From Nocardia arizonensis (GTDB lineage Bacteria; Actinomycetota; Actinomycetes; Mycobacteriales; Mycobacteriaceae): a DNA stretch of 64,000 nt. This document shows, in pieces, positions 1 to 8,642 of the stretch. The translations under genes were made by a program, and so were the position numbers. The notes under the pieces are model-generated. The model was not told the DNA's origin. It saw nothing but the letters and a program-made list of their open reading frames with translations, and ran no database searches. How positions within the stretch are numbered: the stretch's first letter is position 1; each line of letters begins with the position of its first letter. The stretch covers positions 1 to 64,000 of the forward strand of contig NZ_LGYZ01000057.1 in assembly GCF_001310275.1 (NCBI RefSeq), written 5' to 3'.

Positions 1-141
1 GCGCATTATTTTCCGGCCAATTCTGTGATCGGCATCGAGAAATTGAAGTCCGTACTGGCTACCGCGTATAGGACGGATTTTGGGAGTAGACCGGACGAGA
101 TCGAGTGGCAGGATTGGTTCGACCCTATGCCAGACGAATGA
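1..141 (+). CDS. C-terminal end of an unidentified protein (partial)
   Basis: The first 46 codons of the window read open in frame 1 and stop with TGA at 139-141, so this is probably the tail of a gene that starts upstream of the window. The peptide is acidic and rich in aromatic residues towards its end (it finishes EWQDWFDPMPDE). I recognise no family. Base composition is lower in GC than most of the window, like the next gene, which it precedes by 55 bases on the same strand. The two may form a pair, but that is inference. Confidence 0.5.
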   Translation, partial: AHYFPANSVIGIEKLKSVLATAYRTDFGSRPDEIEWQDWFDPMPDE

Positions 142-196
142 GAAGGTCTCCATCGAGACCGTGAGCGTGTCGAGAATTTTGAAGAAGGGGATTTTG

Positions 197-664
197 GTGA
201 GTCGGTATGCCGAGGTCATCGTGCTCGCCCGTGATGCGGGGGAGGTGATGGAGCATCTGACCGTTCCCGACCCGGAGCGGGAGTGGTATCAGTGCTTCAC
301 GCCGGTCGATGATTCGGTCTTCGAGGGAGGCTGCAATGGTTCGGTTGACTGTTATATGTGGGTCATTCAGTTCTCTCGGTTGAATTGGCGCGGGCTGCTC
401 GCGCATCTGGAAGGCCTCGATTGGCCCTATCCGCATTCGGTGCAGGTCCTGATCCGTGACGAGGAGGATAAAGTCTTCGGTCTGTGGATGCTGGCGAAGG
501 GGCGTCTGACAGAGATTCCGCTGGCGGGCACCGAGCGGATACCGAATCCCGATTCGATCACCGGTGGTGTCCTGGTTCGGGTCGATGAGAACGGCCGTCG
601 CTTGGGGTCGGAGGACGGTGGTGATCCGGTCGGGGGCGAAGTGTCGAAGGCCGAGACGGATTAG
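197..664 (+). CDS. Hypothetical protein, 155 aa
   Basis: I chose the GTG at 197 because GAAGAAGGGG at 181-190 sits six bases before it. The frame is open further upstream but has no comparable ribosome binding site. The product has no signal peptide or membrane segment and carries several tryptophans and an acidic C-terminus. I do not recognise a family. GC content is visibly lower than in the genes that follow, and the gene lies just after another unrecognised gene tail, so this edge of the window may be accessory DNA. Its stop overlaps the stop of the convergent TetR gene by four bases. An immunity-type partner for the upstream gene is possible but has no direct support. Confidence 0.55.
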   Translation: MSRYAEVIVLARDAGEVMEHLTVPDPEREWYQCFTPVDDSVFEGGCNGSVDCYMWVIQFSRLNWRGLLAHLEGLDWPYPHSVQVLIRDEEDKVFGLWMLAKGRLTEIPLAGTERIPNPDSITGGVLVRVDENGRRLGSEDGGDPVGGEVSKAETD

Positions 665-1359
665 TCCTGCGGGGTGGGGAAGAGGTCCGGGATTCCGAGG
701 GCGTATTCGACGTCGGCTCGGGTGCCGAGGGTGGTCAGCAGGACTCGGATCATGGTGAGTCGGGCGGCGGCCACGGTGTCGGGGTGGGGTTCCTGGCCGG
801 GGTCGACCTCGGCGGAGATTCGGTAGACGACGTATTCGCACACGTGCAGGGCGGCGTCGAGATCGAGGGGGCTCGGCACGGCGCGGCCGAGGGCGGTGAA
901 GGTGGCGCGGACGGCCGCGCGGATGTCGTCGAAGGCGAGTTCGCGGTAGTGCGAGACGGGGGAGACCGGATCGTGTAGTTCGGCGAAAAGCGGGCGTAGC
1001 ATGGGGCCGTGGCCGCGGGCCCAGTCCAGGTAGGCGTCGATGAGCCGGATACCGAGTTCGACCGGTTCGTCGGTACCGCCGAGTGCGGCCACGATACCGC
1101 CGACGAGTCCGGCATTGGATTCGGTGAGCAGTACGTGCAGCGGTTCGACCGCGTTGGCGAAGTACCGGTAGAAGGTGGGCCGCGCCAGACCTGCCGCGTC
1201 GATGATCCGCGTGACGCTGAGTCCGCGCGATCCGCCGCAGGTGAAGACATCGGCGGTGGCCGCGACGATGCGCGCGCGGACCTCTTCGGCCTGTTCGGGG
1301 GTTTGCGGCGGTCGCCCGCGCCGTGCGCCGGTCGCCGCACCCGCGTCATCGGACGGCAT
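661..1359 (-). CDS. TetR-family transcriptional regulator
   Basis: The 232-residue protein has a TetR layout. A basic leader (RRGRPP) is followed by an N-terminal helix-turn-helix at about residues 28-70, with the typical run RIIDAAGLARPTFYRYF, and then an all-helical ligand-binding domain. It is divergently transcribed from the aldehyde dehydrogenase and SDR genes. The region between them carries an imperfect palindrome (1436-1461) that is a natural operator for it. The likely role is repression of the dehydrogenase operon, and possibly of itself, with release by an aldehyde or lipid-like ligand. The ligand cannot be read from the sequence. Confidence 0.9.
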   Translation of the reverse strand: MPSDDAGAATGARRGRPPQTPEQAEEVRARIVAATADVFTCGGSRGLSVTRIIDAAGLARPTFYRYFANAVEPLHVLLTESNAGLVGGIVAALGGTDEPVELGIRLIDAYLDWARGHGPMLRPLFAELHDPVSPVSHYRELAFDDIRAAVRATFTALGRAVPSPLDLDAALHVCEYVVYRISAEVDPGQEPHPDTVAAARLTMIRVLLTTLGTRADVEYALGIPDLFPTPQD

Positions 1360-1435
1360 CGTGAATCCTCACATCGGGTGCATGACGGATCTGTGGTGCG
1401 CACCGGAGAGCTTGACACGATCTGCGGCGGCGATA

Positions 1436-1461
1436 TTAATTTAACACCAGTGTTCACTTAA
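1436..1461. promoter_or_regulatory. Palindromic operator, candidate TetR site
   Basis: The core is a perfect inverted repeat, AACAC-CA-GTGTT (1443-1454). It is flanked on both sides by partly matching AT-rich arms that end in TTAA, giving a 26-base dyad. It lies 77 bases upstream of the TetR start and 52 bases upstream of the aldehyde dehydrogenase start, the usual position for an operator controlling a divergent pair. Confidence 0.6.
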
Positions 1462-1513
1462 TGGCTGAGGGTCCGCCCTGACCCGGCCGCCGTACCGTCC
1501 CTGGAGCCGCTCC

Positions 1514-3088
1514 ATGACCACAACCCGCAGGCAGGAAGCCGAAACCACCGCTCTGCCCCCGGAGCTGGTCCGGCGTTTGCTCGACCGCGCTGTCGCGGGC
1601 GGCGCACCGCCGGTCGAACTGTTCGCGCCCGCCACCGGCGCGCGCATCGCCGAACTGCCGCAGTCCTCCACCGCCGATATCGAGCGCGCCTTCGCCACCG
1701 CGCGCGACGCGCAGCGGGAATGGGCGAAGCGGCCGGTGCGCGAGCGCGCCGCGGTACTGCGCCGTCTGCACGACATCGTGCTGGCCGAACAGCGCACGAT
1801 CCTCGACATCGTGCAGATCGAGACCGGCAAATCCCGCGCGCACGCCTTCGACGAGGTCGGCGATGTCGCGGTCAACGCCCGGTACTACGCCTCGGTGGCC
1901 GGTCGGCTGCTGGCCGATCGCAGCTCGCGCGGAGTATTGCCGGTGCTCACCAAGGTCGGCGTGCGGCGACGGCCCAAGGGCGTGGTCGCGGTCATCTCGC
2001 CGTGGAACTACCCACTCGCTCTCGCCGTCTCCGACGCGCTGCCCGCCCTGGTCGCGGGTAACGCGGTGGTGGCCCGCCCGGATAATCAGACCGCGCTCAC
2101 CGCCCTGTGGGCCATCGACGCCGCCGAACGCGCCGGACTGCCCGAAGGCCTGTGGCAGGCCGTGCTCGGGCGCGGTTCGGTCATCGGCGGCGAGGTCATC
2201 GGCCGCGCCGACTACGTCGACTACACCGGTTCCAGCGCGACCGGTCGCACCATCGCCCAGCAGGCGGGTCAGCGGCTGATCGGCTACTCCCTCGAACTCG
2301 GCGGCAAGAACCCATTGCTGGTCCTGGCCGACGCCGATGTCTCGCGCGCGGCGAAGATCGCCATTCGCGCCTGTTTCGCCTCGGCGGGTCAGCTGTGTGA
2401 ATCGATGGAGCGCATCTACGTCCACGACAGCGTCTACGACCGCTTCGTCGCCGAATTCACCGAGAACGTGCGGGGCATTCGGCTCGGCGGTGCGCTGGAC
2501 TACTCCGCCGACATGGGTTCGCTGACCTTCCAGCGCCAACTCGACACCGTGCGCGAGCACGTGGACGACGCGGTCGCCAAGGGTGCCACCGTCCTGGCCG
2601 GCGGGCGCGCCCGGCCCGATCTCGGCCCCTACTTCTACGAACCGACCGTGCTGGGCGACGTGCGACCCGGTATGACCGTCTACCGCGAGGAGACCTTCGG
2701 CCCGGTCGTCTCGATCTACCGGGTCGCCAGTGACGACGAGGCGGTGGCGGCGGCCAACGACACCGCCTACGGACTCAATGCCAGCGTGTGGACCAAGGAC
2801 ACCGCCCGCGGACGCGAGGTCGCGGCCCGCGTCCAGGCCGGATCGGTCAATGTCAACGAGGGCTTCATCGCGGCGTGGGGCAGCGCCGACGCGCCCTCGG
2901 GCGGTCTCGGCATCTCCGGCACCGGACGCAGGCACGGTCCAGAGGGCCTGCTCAAGTACACCGACACCCAGACCATCGCGGTGCAGCGGGTGCTGCCGAT
3001 CGCGCCGCTGCCGGGCATGTCCGAGGAACTGTGGGCGAAGACCATGACGCTGTACTTCTCGGTCATGAAGACGCTTCGCCTGAAGTGA
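1514..3088 (+). CDS. gabD2: NAD(P)-dependent aldehyde dehydrogenase, succinate-semialdehyde dehydrogenase type
   Basis: This 524-residue protein is a full-length member of the aldehyde dehydrogenase superfamily. It has the cofactor-domain run PWNYPLA, the general base Glu261 in LELGGKNP, and the nucleophile Cys295 in SAGQLCESM. The long form, with extra C-terminal residues after the catalytic domain, resembles actinobacterial GabD2-type succinate-semialdehyde dehydrogenases. The substrate assignment is therefore probable rather than certain. The start ATG follows CTGGAG (1501-1506) at seven bases. It precedes an SDR gene by 44 bases on the same strand, so the two probably form an operon for stepwise oxidation of an alcohol or aldehyde under the divergent TetR regulator. 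Confidence 0.85.
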   Translation: MTTTRRQEAETTALPPELVRRLLDRAVAGGAPPVELFAPATGARIAELPQSSTADIERAFATARDAQREWAKRPVRERAAVLRRLHDIVLAEQRTILDIVQIETGKSRAHAFDEVGDVAVNARYYASVAGRLLADRSSRGVLPVLTKVGVRRRPKGVVAVISPWNYPLALAVSDALPALVAGNAVVARPDNQTALTALWAIDAAERAGLPEGLWQAVLGRGSVIGGEVIGRADYVDYTGSSATGRTIAQQAGQRLIGYSLELGGKNPLLVLADADVSRAAKIAIRACFASAGQLCESMERIYVHDSVYDRFVAEFTENVRGIRLGGALDYSADMGSLTFQRQLDTVREHVDDAVAKGATVLAGGRARPDLGPYFYEPTVLGDVRPGMTVYREETFGPVVSIYRVASDDEAVAAANDTAYGLNASVWTKDTARGREVAARVQAGSVNVNEGFIAAWGSADAPSGGLGISGTGRRHGPEGLLKYTDTQTIAVQRVLPIAPLPGMSEELWAKTMTLYFSVMKTLRLK

Positions 3089-3132
3089 CAGCGCGGTAGA
3101 TGCGGAACCGAAAGCCGAAGGATGGGAAGTCG

Positions 3133-3963
3133 ATGAGGATAGAGACGGTCGCGCAGAAGAACGTGCTGGTCACCGGGGCGGCCATGGGACTGGGCAAACT
3201 GTTCGCCGAACACGCGGTGCGCGAGGGGGCGGCGGAGGTGGTGCTGTGGGATGTCGACGCGACGGCGTTGAAGGAGACCGCGGCCGAACTCGCCGCGCTC
3301 GGTGGCCGGGTGCGCGAACAGGTGGTCGACGTGTCGGACCGTGACGCGATCGCCGAGGCCGCCGCGACGGTGCGCGCCGAGGTCGGCGATATCGACGTGC
3401 TGGTCAACAACGCGGGCATCGTGCGCGGCAACAAGTATTTCTGGGAGACCGACAACCGCGTCGACATCGACAAGACGATGGCGGTCAACGCGCTCGCGCC
3501 CATGTACATCACGCTGGAGTTCCTGCCCGCCATGGTGCGCGGCTCCGCCCAGGCGCGGGTGCTCAACATCGCCTCGTCGGCGGGGCTGGTGCCCAATCCG
3601 CGCATGAGCGTCTATGCGGCCTCCAAATGGGCGGCGCTCGGCTGGTCGGATTCGGTGCGCATCGAATTGGAGCAGGCGGGCCACCACCACGTGAAGGTGA
3701 CCACGGTCTGCCCGACCTATATCGACACCGGCATGTTCGAGGGCGCGAAGGGATTCCTGTTCACGCCGATCCTGCACCGCGACGCGGTGGTGGACACCGC
3801 GTGGAAGCAGATGAAGGCGGGCACGCCGCTGGTCGTGCTGCCCTGGACCTCGCGGCTGAACCGGGCGGTTTCGGGCCTGTTGCCGATCCGCGTGCGTGAT
3901 CTGTTCCTCGATTCGGTCGGCGTCTACCGCTCGATGTCGGAGTTCACCGGCCATAAGGCGTGA
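3133..3963 (+). CDS. Short-chain dehydrogenase/reductase
   Basis: The 276-residue product is a classical SDR. It has the nucleotide-binding motif TGAAMGLG near residues 14-21, NNAG near residue 94, the catalytic serine in NIASSAG, and Tyr161/Lys165 in YAASK. I chose the ATG at 3133 because a GGATGGGAAG-type ribosome binding site precedes it and the protein then begins just before the Rossmann fold. An upstream start at 3100 would add eleven residues. It is probably co-transcribed with the aldehyde dehydrogenase. The substrate is not evident; a lipid or long-chain alcohol or ketone is plausible given the neighbour. Confidence 0.88.
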   Translation: MRIETVAQKNVLVTGAAMGLGKLFAEHAVREGAAEVVLWDVDATALKETAAELAALGGRVREQVVDVSDRDAIAEAAATVRAEVGDIDVLVNNAGIVRGNKYFWETDNRVDIDKTMAVNALAPMYITLEFLPAMVRGSAQARVLNIASSAGLVPNPRMSVYAASKWAALGWSDSVRIELEQAGHHHVKVTTVCPTYIDTGMFEGAKGFLFTPILHRDAVVDTAWKQMKAGTPLVVLPWTSRLNRAVSGLLPIRVRDLFLDSVGVYRSMSEFTGHKA

Positions 3964-3986
3964 ATCCGTCCGGCGCCCAACCCGGG

Positions 3987-4002
3987 TAATACCTTGGTAT
4001 TA
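3987..4002. promoter_or_regulatory. Perfect palindrome, likely toxin-antitoxin operator
   Basis: TAATACC-TT-GGTATTA is a perfect 7-2-7 inverted repeat in an AT-rich patch. It lies ten bases before the first gene of the small toxin-antitoxin-like pair. Ribbon-helix-helix antitoxins usually bind such sites to repress their own operon, and the second gene encodes such a domain. Confidence 0.6.
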
Positions 4003-4012
4003 TCGACAGACA

Positions 4013-4354
4013 ATGCAATACGAGTGGTGGTTTGGAGCCGGGGAACATCTCGACCGGGCCGGTATCGAGCCCTGGGAGGTCATGGAGGTCCTGTACTCGC
4101 CGAAGCGCTGGCCGCGCTCCGCTCGCACACCAGAGGGGCTGCCCGTGCTCACGGTGTGGGGCAGGACCGATGAGGGTCGCCCGATCGTGGTGCTGTTGCG
4201 CAGACCTGCGTCCACGCCGGATATCTGGGAGATCGTCATGGCCGCCCCCATGCCGCCACACCAATTGCGTGAGTACGAGAATTGGGAGGTCGGCGATGAA
4301 AGAGCTACGCGCGGGCGAGAATCCGGGCTCGATCCTGGACTCGCTGAGCTATGA
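4013..4354 (+). CDS. BrnT-like small protein, candidate toxin
   Basis: The 113-residue protein starts at the ATG at 4013, directly behind a palindromic operator. Its pattern (an N-terminal YEWWF, a central strand-rich part with VLTVWGRT and a basic patch, and a late LREYENWE) resembles small BrnT-type ribonuclease-fold toxins, but similarity is weak by eye. The last 59 bases overlap the start of a ribbon-helix-helix gene, an arrangement typical of type II toxin-antitoxin pairs in which the toxin comes first. I treat it as a candidate toxin on context and size, not on recognised catalytic residues. Confidence 0.5.
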   Translation: MQYEWWFGAGEHLDRAGIEPWEVMEVLYSPKRWPRSARTPEGLPVLTVWGRTDEGRPIVVLLRRPASTPDIWEIVMAAPMPPHQLREYENWEVGDERATRGRESGLDPGLAEL

Positions 4355-4607
4355 CGACACCGTCGCGCCGCCGCCGTTGCCGCCCACGAGCGCCGAGATC
4401 GAATCCGCGATGTCGGTGGTGCGTTCACTGAAGATGTCGCCGGAGATGGATCGGCGGGTCAAGGAGGCCGCGGCGGCCCACTGTGTCACGCAGTCCATGT
4501 TGATCCGCCAATACATAGAAATGGGCCTGGCGGCCGAACAGCCCGGACGCATGATTCCGCTGTCCGACGCCATCCGGGTGCTGTCGAATCTGCGTCCCTC
4601 GGCCTGA
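4296..4607 (+). CDS. Ribbon-helix-helix protein, candidate antitoxin
   Basis: The 103-residue protein begins at the ATG at 4296 with GGGAGG six bases upstream, inside the end of the preceding gene. Residues around 48-80 contain the pattern of an RHH DNA-binding domain: a short strand LKMSPEM followed by two helices, RRVKEAAAAHCVTQSML and IRQYIEMGLA. The overlap with the upstream gene and the palindrome at 3987-4002 point to an autoregulated toxin-antitoxin operon. The order toxin then antitoxin fits BrnT/BrnA-type pairs. The protein could also be a plain regulator. Confidence 0.6.
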   Translation: MKELRAGENPGSILDSLSYDDTVAPPPLPPTSAEIESAMSVVRSLKMSPEMDRRVKEAAAAHCVTQSMLIRQYIEMGLAAEQPGRMIPLSDAIRVLSNLRPSA

Positions 4608-4625
4608 TGAGAGACGGCCGCCCGA

Positions 4626-5453
4626 TCAAGGCGCGGTCGCGTCGGTCTCGGGGCGTGTACCGATGACGGCGGTGGCGTAGTACTCCTCGGAGTCGGTGAC
4701 GTGCGCCGACAAGCCGTGCCGCCGCAGGATCGCCGCCGCCGTCGGTGCCTGCCCCTCGCTCTCCTCGACCAGCAGCGTGCCGCCCGGCGCGAGCCACACG
4801 CTCGCCCGCGCCGCGACCCGGCGCAGCACGTCCAAGCCGTCCGGCCCCCCGTCGAGCGCGCGGCGCGGTTCGTGATCGCGGGCCTCCGGCGGCATGTGCG
4901 CGATCATGTCGGTCGGCACGTACGGGGTATTGCACAGCAGGATGTCGACGCGCCCGCGCAGTGCGGCGGGCAGCGGGGCGAACAGGTCGCCCTCGTATAC
5001 CCGGGCTCCGTAAGCGGCCAGATTGCCGCGCGCGCACGCCACCGCGGCCGGTTCGATATCGGCGGCGACGAGGTCGATCGCGACGCCGTCCTCGGCGAGT
5101 GCCGCGGCCAGCGCCAGCCCGAGCGCCCCCGATCCGCAGCACAGGTCGAGTACGGTCGGCCGCGACACGGTCCGCTCCGACAGCAGATCCGCGGCCAGAT
5201 CCACCAGGAATCCGGTGCGCCGTCGCGGCACGAACACCCCGGGCGCGACCGCCACGCGCCCGCCGTGGAATTCCGCCCACCCCACCAGATGTTCCAGCGG
5301 CACACCCGAAACCCGGCGCGCCACCATCTGTTCCAACGCCGCACCGGTCCGCTCGGCCGATTCGACGAGCAGTGCCGCCTCCTCCTCGGCGAACACACAT
5401 CCCGCCGCGCGCAGTCGCGCCACCACCGCCTCGATTTCGTCCGTCGTCGTCAC
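4626..5453 (-). CDS. PrmC/HemK-like protein-glutamine methyltransferase homologue
   Basis: The 275-residue product has a small helical N-terminal domain with GVPLEHLVGWAEFHG. A class I methyltransferase fold follows, with the SAM motif LDLCCGSGALGLAL and a later CNTPY motif. Canonical PrmC/HemK enzymes carry NPPY there; here the second position is Thr (NTPY). It therefore resembles the divergent actinobacterial putative protein N5-glutamine methyltransferases rather than the release-factor enzyme itself. The GTG at 5453 is preferred because GGGAGG lies eight bases upstream; an ATG nine codons earlier is also open. The substrate is unknown. Confidence 0.8.
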   Translation of the reverse strand: MTTTDEIEAVVARLRAAGCVFAEEEAALLVESAERTGAALEQMVARRVSGVPLEHLVGWAEFHGGRVAVAPGVFVPRRRTGFLVDLAADLLSERTVSRPTVLDLCCGSGALGLALAAALAEDGVAIDLVAADIEPAAVACARGNLAAYGARVYEGDLFAPLPAALRGRVDILLCNTPYVPTDMIAHMPPEARDHEPRRALDGGPDGLDVLRRVAARASVWLAPGGTLLVEESEGQAPTAAAILRRHGLSAHVTDSEEYYATAVIGTRPETDATAP

Positions 5454-5534
5454 CGCGCCATCCTCCCGCGATCCGCGCACCGCGCGCAGCCGATTTTCCG
5501 GGCGGCGCGCGGACGGGCGGTTCGGGAGCGCCGG

Positions 5535-6419
5535 TCAGCGGGAGGTGGACAACTGGAAGGTGCGGGTCGCGTCCAGGTAGATTCCGCGCTGATTCGGCCG
5601 TGACGGCGGCGGCAGTTGCGAGACGAGTTCGTCCATCGACGTGGTGGCCCCGACCACGCGGGTGCCCGCGACGATGAAATCGGCGACCGCGCGGCGGATG
5701 TGGTTCGGCGAGGTCACGATGACCGCGCTGTCGGCGCCGAGACCGCGCAGCAATTCCGTCGTGTAGAGGGCGTTGCCGACGGTCGAACCCGCTCTGGTCT
5801 CGAGATGGATGCGCGCGGGCGACAGACCGTGGCCGACCAGCCAGTCCCGCATGGCCTCGGCCTCGGTGACGCCGTTCTGCGGATTGCCGCCGGTGACGAC
5901 GACGGGGGAGAACGGCGCCGCCACCGCCTGGATCCAGGCCGCGGTGAGCCGATTCACCAGTTCCGGGCGCAGCGACCCGTCCGGTAGCAGTCCGTAACCG
6001 AGTACCACGATCCCGGTGTTCGGGCCGATGAGGGCGGGCAGTGGATTCGGCAACGTGCCAACGGCGGCGCCGATGGCGTCGAGGACATTGACGGTGCCCG
6101 CCGCCATGCCTGGATCGACGGCGTTGAGCCTGGCCATGGCGTCGGCGAGGGCGGGCAGGTCATTGGCGAAATGCGACCAGATGGCCTGGAGCGCCAGTGC
6201 CTCCGCGTCGCCGGGGTCCGCGCCGATGAGAGCGCGCAGATCGGCTCGGCCCGCGGCGTCGTTGCCCTCGGTGAAATTGCGCTGAGCGGAGTTGTAGAGC
6301 GCGGCGGTCTCCGGTCCCGCGTGGGCGGTCGCCCCGGCGAATCCGGTGAGTGCGACGGCCGCGCAGCAGGATGCGACCAAGGATTTCCAGTGCCTCGAGA
6401 TCTTCACTACAGTCGACAC
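5535..6419 (-). CDS. Secreted YdcF/ElyC-family (DUF218) protein
   Basis: The 294-residue protein starts with a clear Sec signal peptide ending near AHAG, so it acts outside the membrane. Residues about 35-110 are helical and TPR-like. The C-terminal half is a DUF218 domain with VVLGYGLLPDG, VVVTGGNPQNGVTEAEAM and the late VIVTSPNHIRRA, the pattern seen in ElyC/SanA/YdcF proteins linked to envelope integrity. The exact reaction of this family is not settled. The gene is divergent from the FolD homologue across a 196-base gap, and it is one of two DUF218 proteins in the window (the other is at 19957-20526). Confidence 0.8.
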   Translation of the reverse strand: MSTVVKISRHWKSLVASCCAAVALTGFAGATAHAGPETAALYNSAQRNFTEGNDAAGRADLRALIGADPGDAEALALQAIWSHFANDLPALADAMARLNAVDPGMAAGTVNVLDAIGAAVGTLPNPLPALIGPNTGIVVLGYGLLPDGSLRPELVNRLTAAWIQAVAAPFSPVVVTGGNPQNGVTEAEAMRDWLVGHGLSPARIHLETRAGSTVGNALYTTELLRGLGADSAVIVTSPNHIRRAVADFIVAGTRVVGATTSMDELVSQLPPPSRPNQRGIYLDATRTFQLSTSR

Positions 6420-6615
6420 CTTTCCACGTGCGAAACGGGTTTCCGGTATGTCAGCTGGCAGTCAATCGTGGGCAAACTGTTCTAACGATACGGCCGGTCA
6501 CCGTGATCGTCCGGTAATTGCGGTGGTGATCCGGCCTGCGGTGTCGTCGGTCATGGCCGCTACGAGTCGGCCCGCGGCACGGTCGGCGGTGCGGGCACCG
6601 ATAGGGTGGAACACC

Positions 6616-7470
6616 GTGGATACCGTTTCGCTGACCGGCAAGGACCTCGCCGCCGCCATCAACGCCGACACCGCGCAGCGCGCCGCGGCGCTCACCGCGA
6701 GCGGGCCCGCGCCGCGCCTCGCGCTCGTCGTCGCCACCGACGACCCGGCCAGCGCCTGGTATGTGAACTCACTGCGCAAGGCCGCCGAGCGACTCGGAAT
6801 CGCCTGCGACCGCATCGATCTCGGCGCCGACGCGAGCGCCGAAGCGATCCGCGCCGAACTCGCCGCGCGCGGCGAGGACCCGGCGGTGGACGCCATCATG
6901 TTGCAGACGCCGCTGCCCGCCGGTGTCGCCCTCGAGGACGTGAGTTCCGCGATCGCGGCCGCCAAGGATGTCGACGGCGTCAGCCCGCTCTCGCTCGGCC
7001 TGCTCGCCACGGGACTCGACGGCTTCGTCCCGGCGACCTCCGAGGCGGTGGTGGAATTGCTGAAATTCCACCGGATTGCCTTGGAGGGCAAGCGTGTCGC
7101 CATCGTCGGACGGTCCAACGTCGTGGGCAAACCGCTCGGGCAGTTGCTGCTCGCCGAGAACGCCACGGTGACAATCGCCCACTCCCGCACCGCGGATCTG
7201 CCCGCGGTCACCTCGGCCGCCGATATCGTGGTCGCCGCGGCGGGCCGTATCGGACTGGTCACCGGCGATCACGTCGGCGAGGGCGCGGTCGTGATCGACG
7301 TGGGCACCAACGAGACCGCCGACGGCGGGATCGTCGGCGACGTCGACGCTGAGACGGTGCGCGGCAAGGCATCCGCGCTGAGCCCGGTGCCCGGCGGCGT
7401 CGGGCCGGTCACCACCGCCCTGCTCATGCGGCACGTGGTGCGAGCGGCGGAACTGGCCCGCACCGCGTGA
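6616..7470 (+). CDS. FolD-family methylene-tetrahydrofolate dehydrogenase homologue lacking the catalytic lysine
   Basis: The 284-residue product has the whole FolD fold. The substrate region is SAWYVNSLRK, followed by a QTPLP version of the family QLPLP, KDVDG, the NADP-binding IVGRSNVVGKPLG, and PGGVGPVTT near the end. In canonical FolD the residue four positions after the conserved tyrosine is a lysine needed for cyclohydrolase activity. Here Tyr49 is followed by Leu53, and the codon is clearly CTG. The enzyme may therefore have dehydrogenase activity only, or use another substrate. The GTG at 6616 has GGGTGG upstream. A separate FchA-like cyclohydrolase gene lies at 12859-13518. Confidence 0.85.
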   Translation: MDTVSLTGKDLAAAINADTAQRAAALTASGPAPRLALVVATDDPASAWYVNSLRKAAERLGIACDRIDLGADASAEAIRAELAARGEDPAVDAIMLQTPLPAGVALEDVSSAIAAAKDVDGVSPLSLGLLATGLDGFVPATSEAVVELLKFHRIALEGKRVAIVGRSNVVGKPLGQLLLAENATVTIAHSRTADLPAVTSAADIVVAAAGRIGLVTGDHVGEGAVVIDVGTNETADGGIVGDVDAETVRGKASALSPVPGGVGPVTTALLMRHVVRAAELARTA

Positions 7471-7479
7471 GATCGCGGG

Positions 7480-8559
7480 TCAGCCGCGCATCGGGTGGGC
7501 GCGGAAGAATTCCCAGATGACTCGGGTGGCCTGGATAGAGGTCGTGTTCGCGCCAACCAGCGGGGCGGGGAAGTAGGCGGCCGAGGTGCCGGGCCAGACA
7601 TGTCCGGCGCCGATCAGCGAATACAGTTGGACCTCGCCCCGTGCCGGACACGGATAGCTGCGCAGCGCCACATCCGGTGCGACCCACACTTCGGCGGGGT
7701 CGCCGCCGTCGCAGCCGTTGCGCCGCGCCCACGCGGCCGCGTTCGCTGTGATGCTCTGCGGCCCCGGCCCGTTCACCTCCGGTTCGGCGCCCGCGCCGCG
7801 GTCGGCGGAACCGGTGCCGTCGGGTGACGGCAGCAATCGTGCGTTGGGTCCGAGTCCGCCCTCGTAGGCGACAATGGGGTCGGCCGTGCCGTGGAACGCG
7901 ATGACCGGCACCGGGCGGCTGGTGCGGCACCACTCGAAGTCCTGAAGTCCGGCGACCGGCGCGATGGCCGCGATCCGTTCGGAGAACTGGCATCCCAGCG
8001 ACGAGGTGGTGAATCCGCCCATGGACAGTCCGGTGACATAGACGCGACGCGTGTCGACGCAGACGGTGGACTCGACGTGGGTGAGCAACTGTGACAGGTA
8101 ATCGCTGTCGAGGCTGCCCTCACCGAAATCCCAGCGCGGGACTCCTGGTTCGTCGAGTTGGGGTGTGATGGTGATGAATCCCTGGCTCATCCCGTAGGCG
8201 CCGAATCCGGTGCTGTCGTGTTCGAGCAGGGCCGGTTCCAGGTAGCCGTGCAGGTCGAGCACCAGCGGCAGCGGATGGTCCGCGCCGGGCGGGAGGTCGC
8301 GAATGTAGCTGCCGGATTTACCGGGTGCGGCGAAACCGAGCATCGATCCGCCGGATGCGGGCGCCGGAGCCGCGCAGCCCGGTGAGGGCAGCGGCTCGAC
8401 GGCCGGATCCTGTGCGGCGGCGGACTGTTCGGTGGCGGTGAGCAGCGCGGCGGTGGCGACGAGGGTCGCGGCGACGGTGATCACGCGGCGCAGACGCGAA
8501 CGCGGGCGGCGGCGGGCTCCGTAATCGGCGACCGGCCCGGAAGTTCTGCTGCGCAACAT
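7480..8559 (-). CDS. Secreted PHB-depolymerase/LpqC-type esterase
   Basis: The 359-residue protein has an arginine-rich N-terminus, a hydrophobic signal segment and an Ala-rich cleavage region near AAAQ. The alpha/beta-hydrolase domain shows LVLDLHGYLEP, the nucleophile elbow GLSMGG, the acid-loop run HGTADPIV and a catalytic-histidine candidate in GAGHVWPGT. This is the pattern of the PHB-depolymerase and feruloyl-esterase-like family that includes mycobacterial LpqC. It should hydrolyse esters outside the membrane; the natural substrate is unknown. It is a single gene convergent with the FolD homologue, with only nine bases between their ends. Confidence 0.82.
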   Translation of the reverse strand: MLRSRTSGPVADYGARRRPRSRLRRVITVAATLVATAALLTATEQSAAAQDPAVEPLPSPGCAAPAPASGGSMLGFAAPGKSGSYIRDLPPGADHPLPLVLDLHGYLEPALLEHDSTGFGAYGMSQGFITITPQLDEPGVPRWDFGEGSLDSDYLSQLLTHVESTVCVDTRRVYVTGLSMGGFTTSSLGCQFSERIAAIAPVAGLQDFEWCRTSRPVPVIAFHGTADPIVAYEGGLGPNARLLPSPDGTGSADRGAGAEPEVNGPGPQSITANAAAWARRNGCDGGDPAEVWVAPDVALRSYPCPARGEVQLYSLIGAGHVWPGTSAAYFPAPLVGANTTSIQATRVIWEFFRAHPMRG

Positions 8560-8642
8560 GAGAGGGATGCTCTCATGCGGAGCGCGGGTTCATATCCGAA
8601 TGACCGGTCTTTGTTGCCGATCACAACGGGCGCGGCCCCCGG

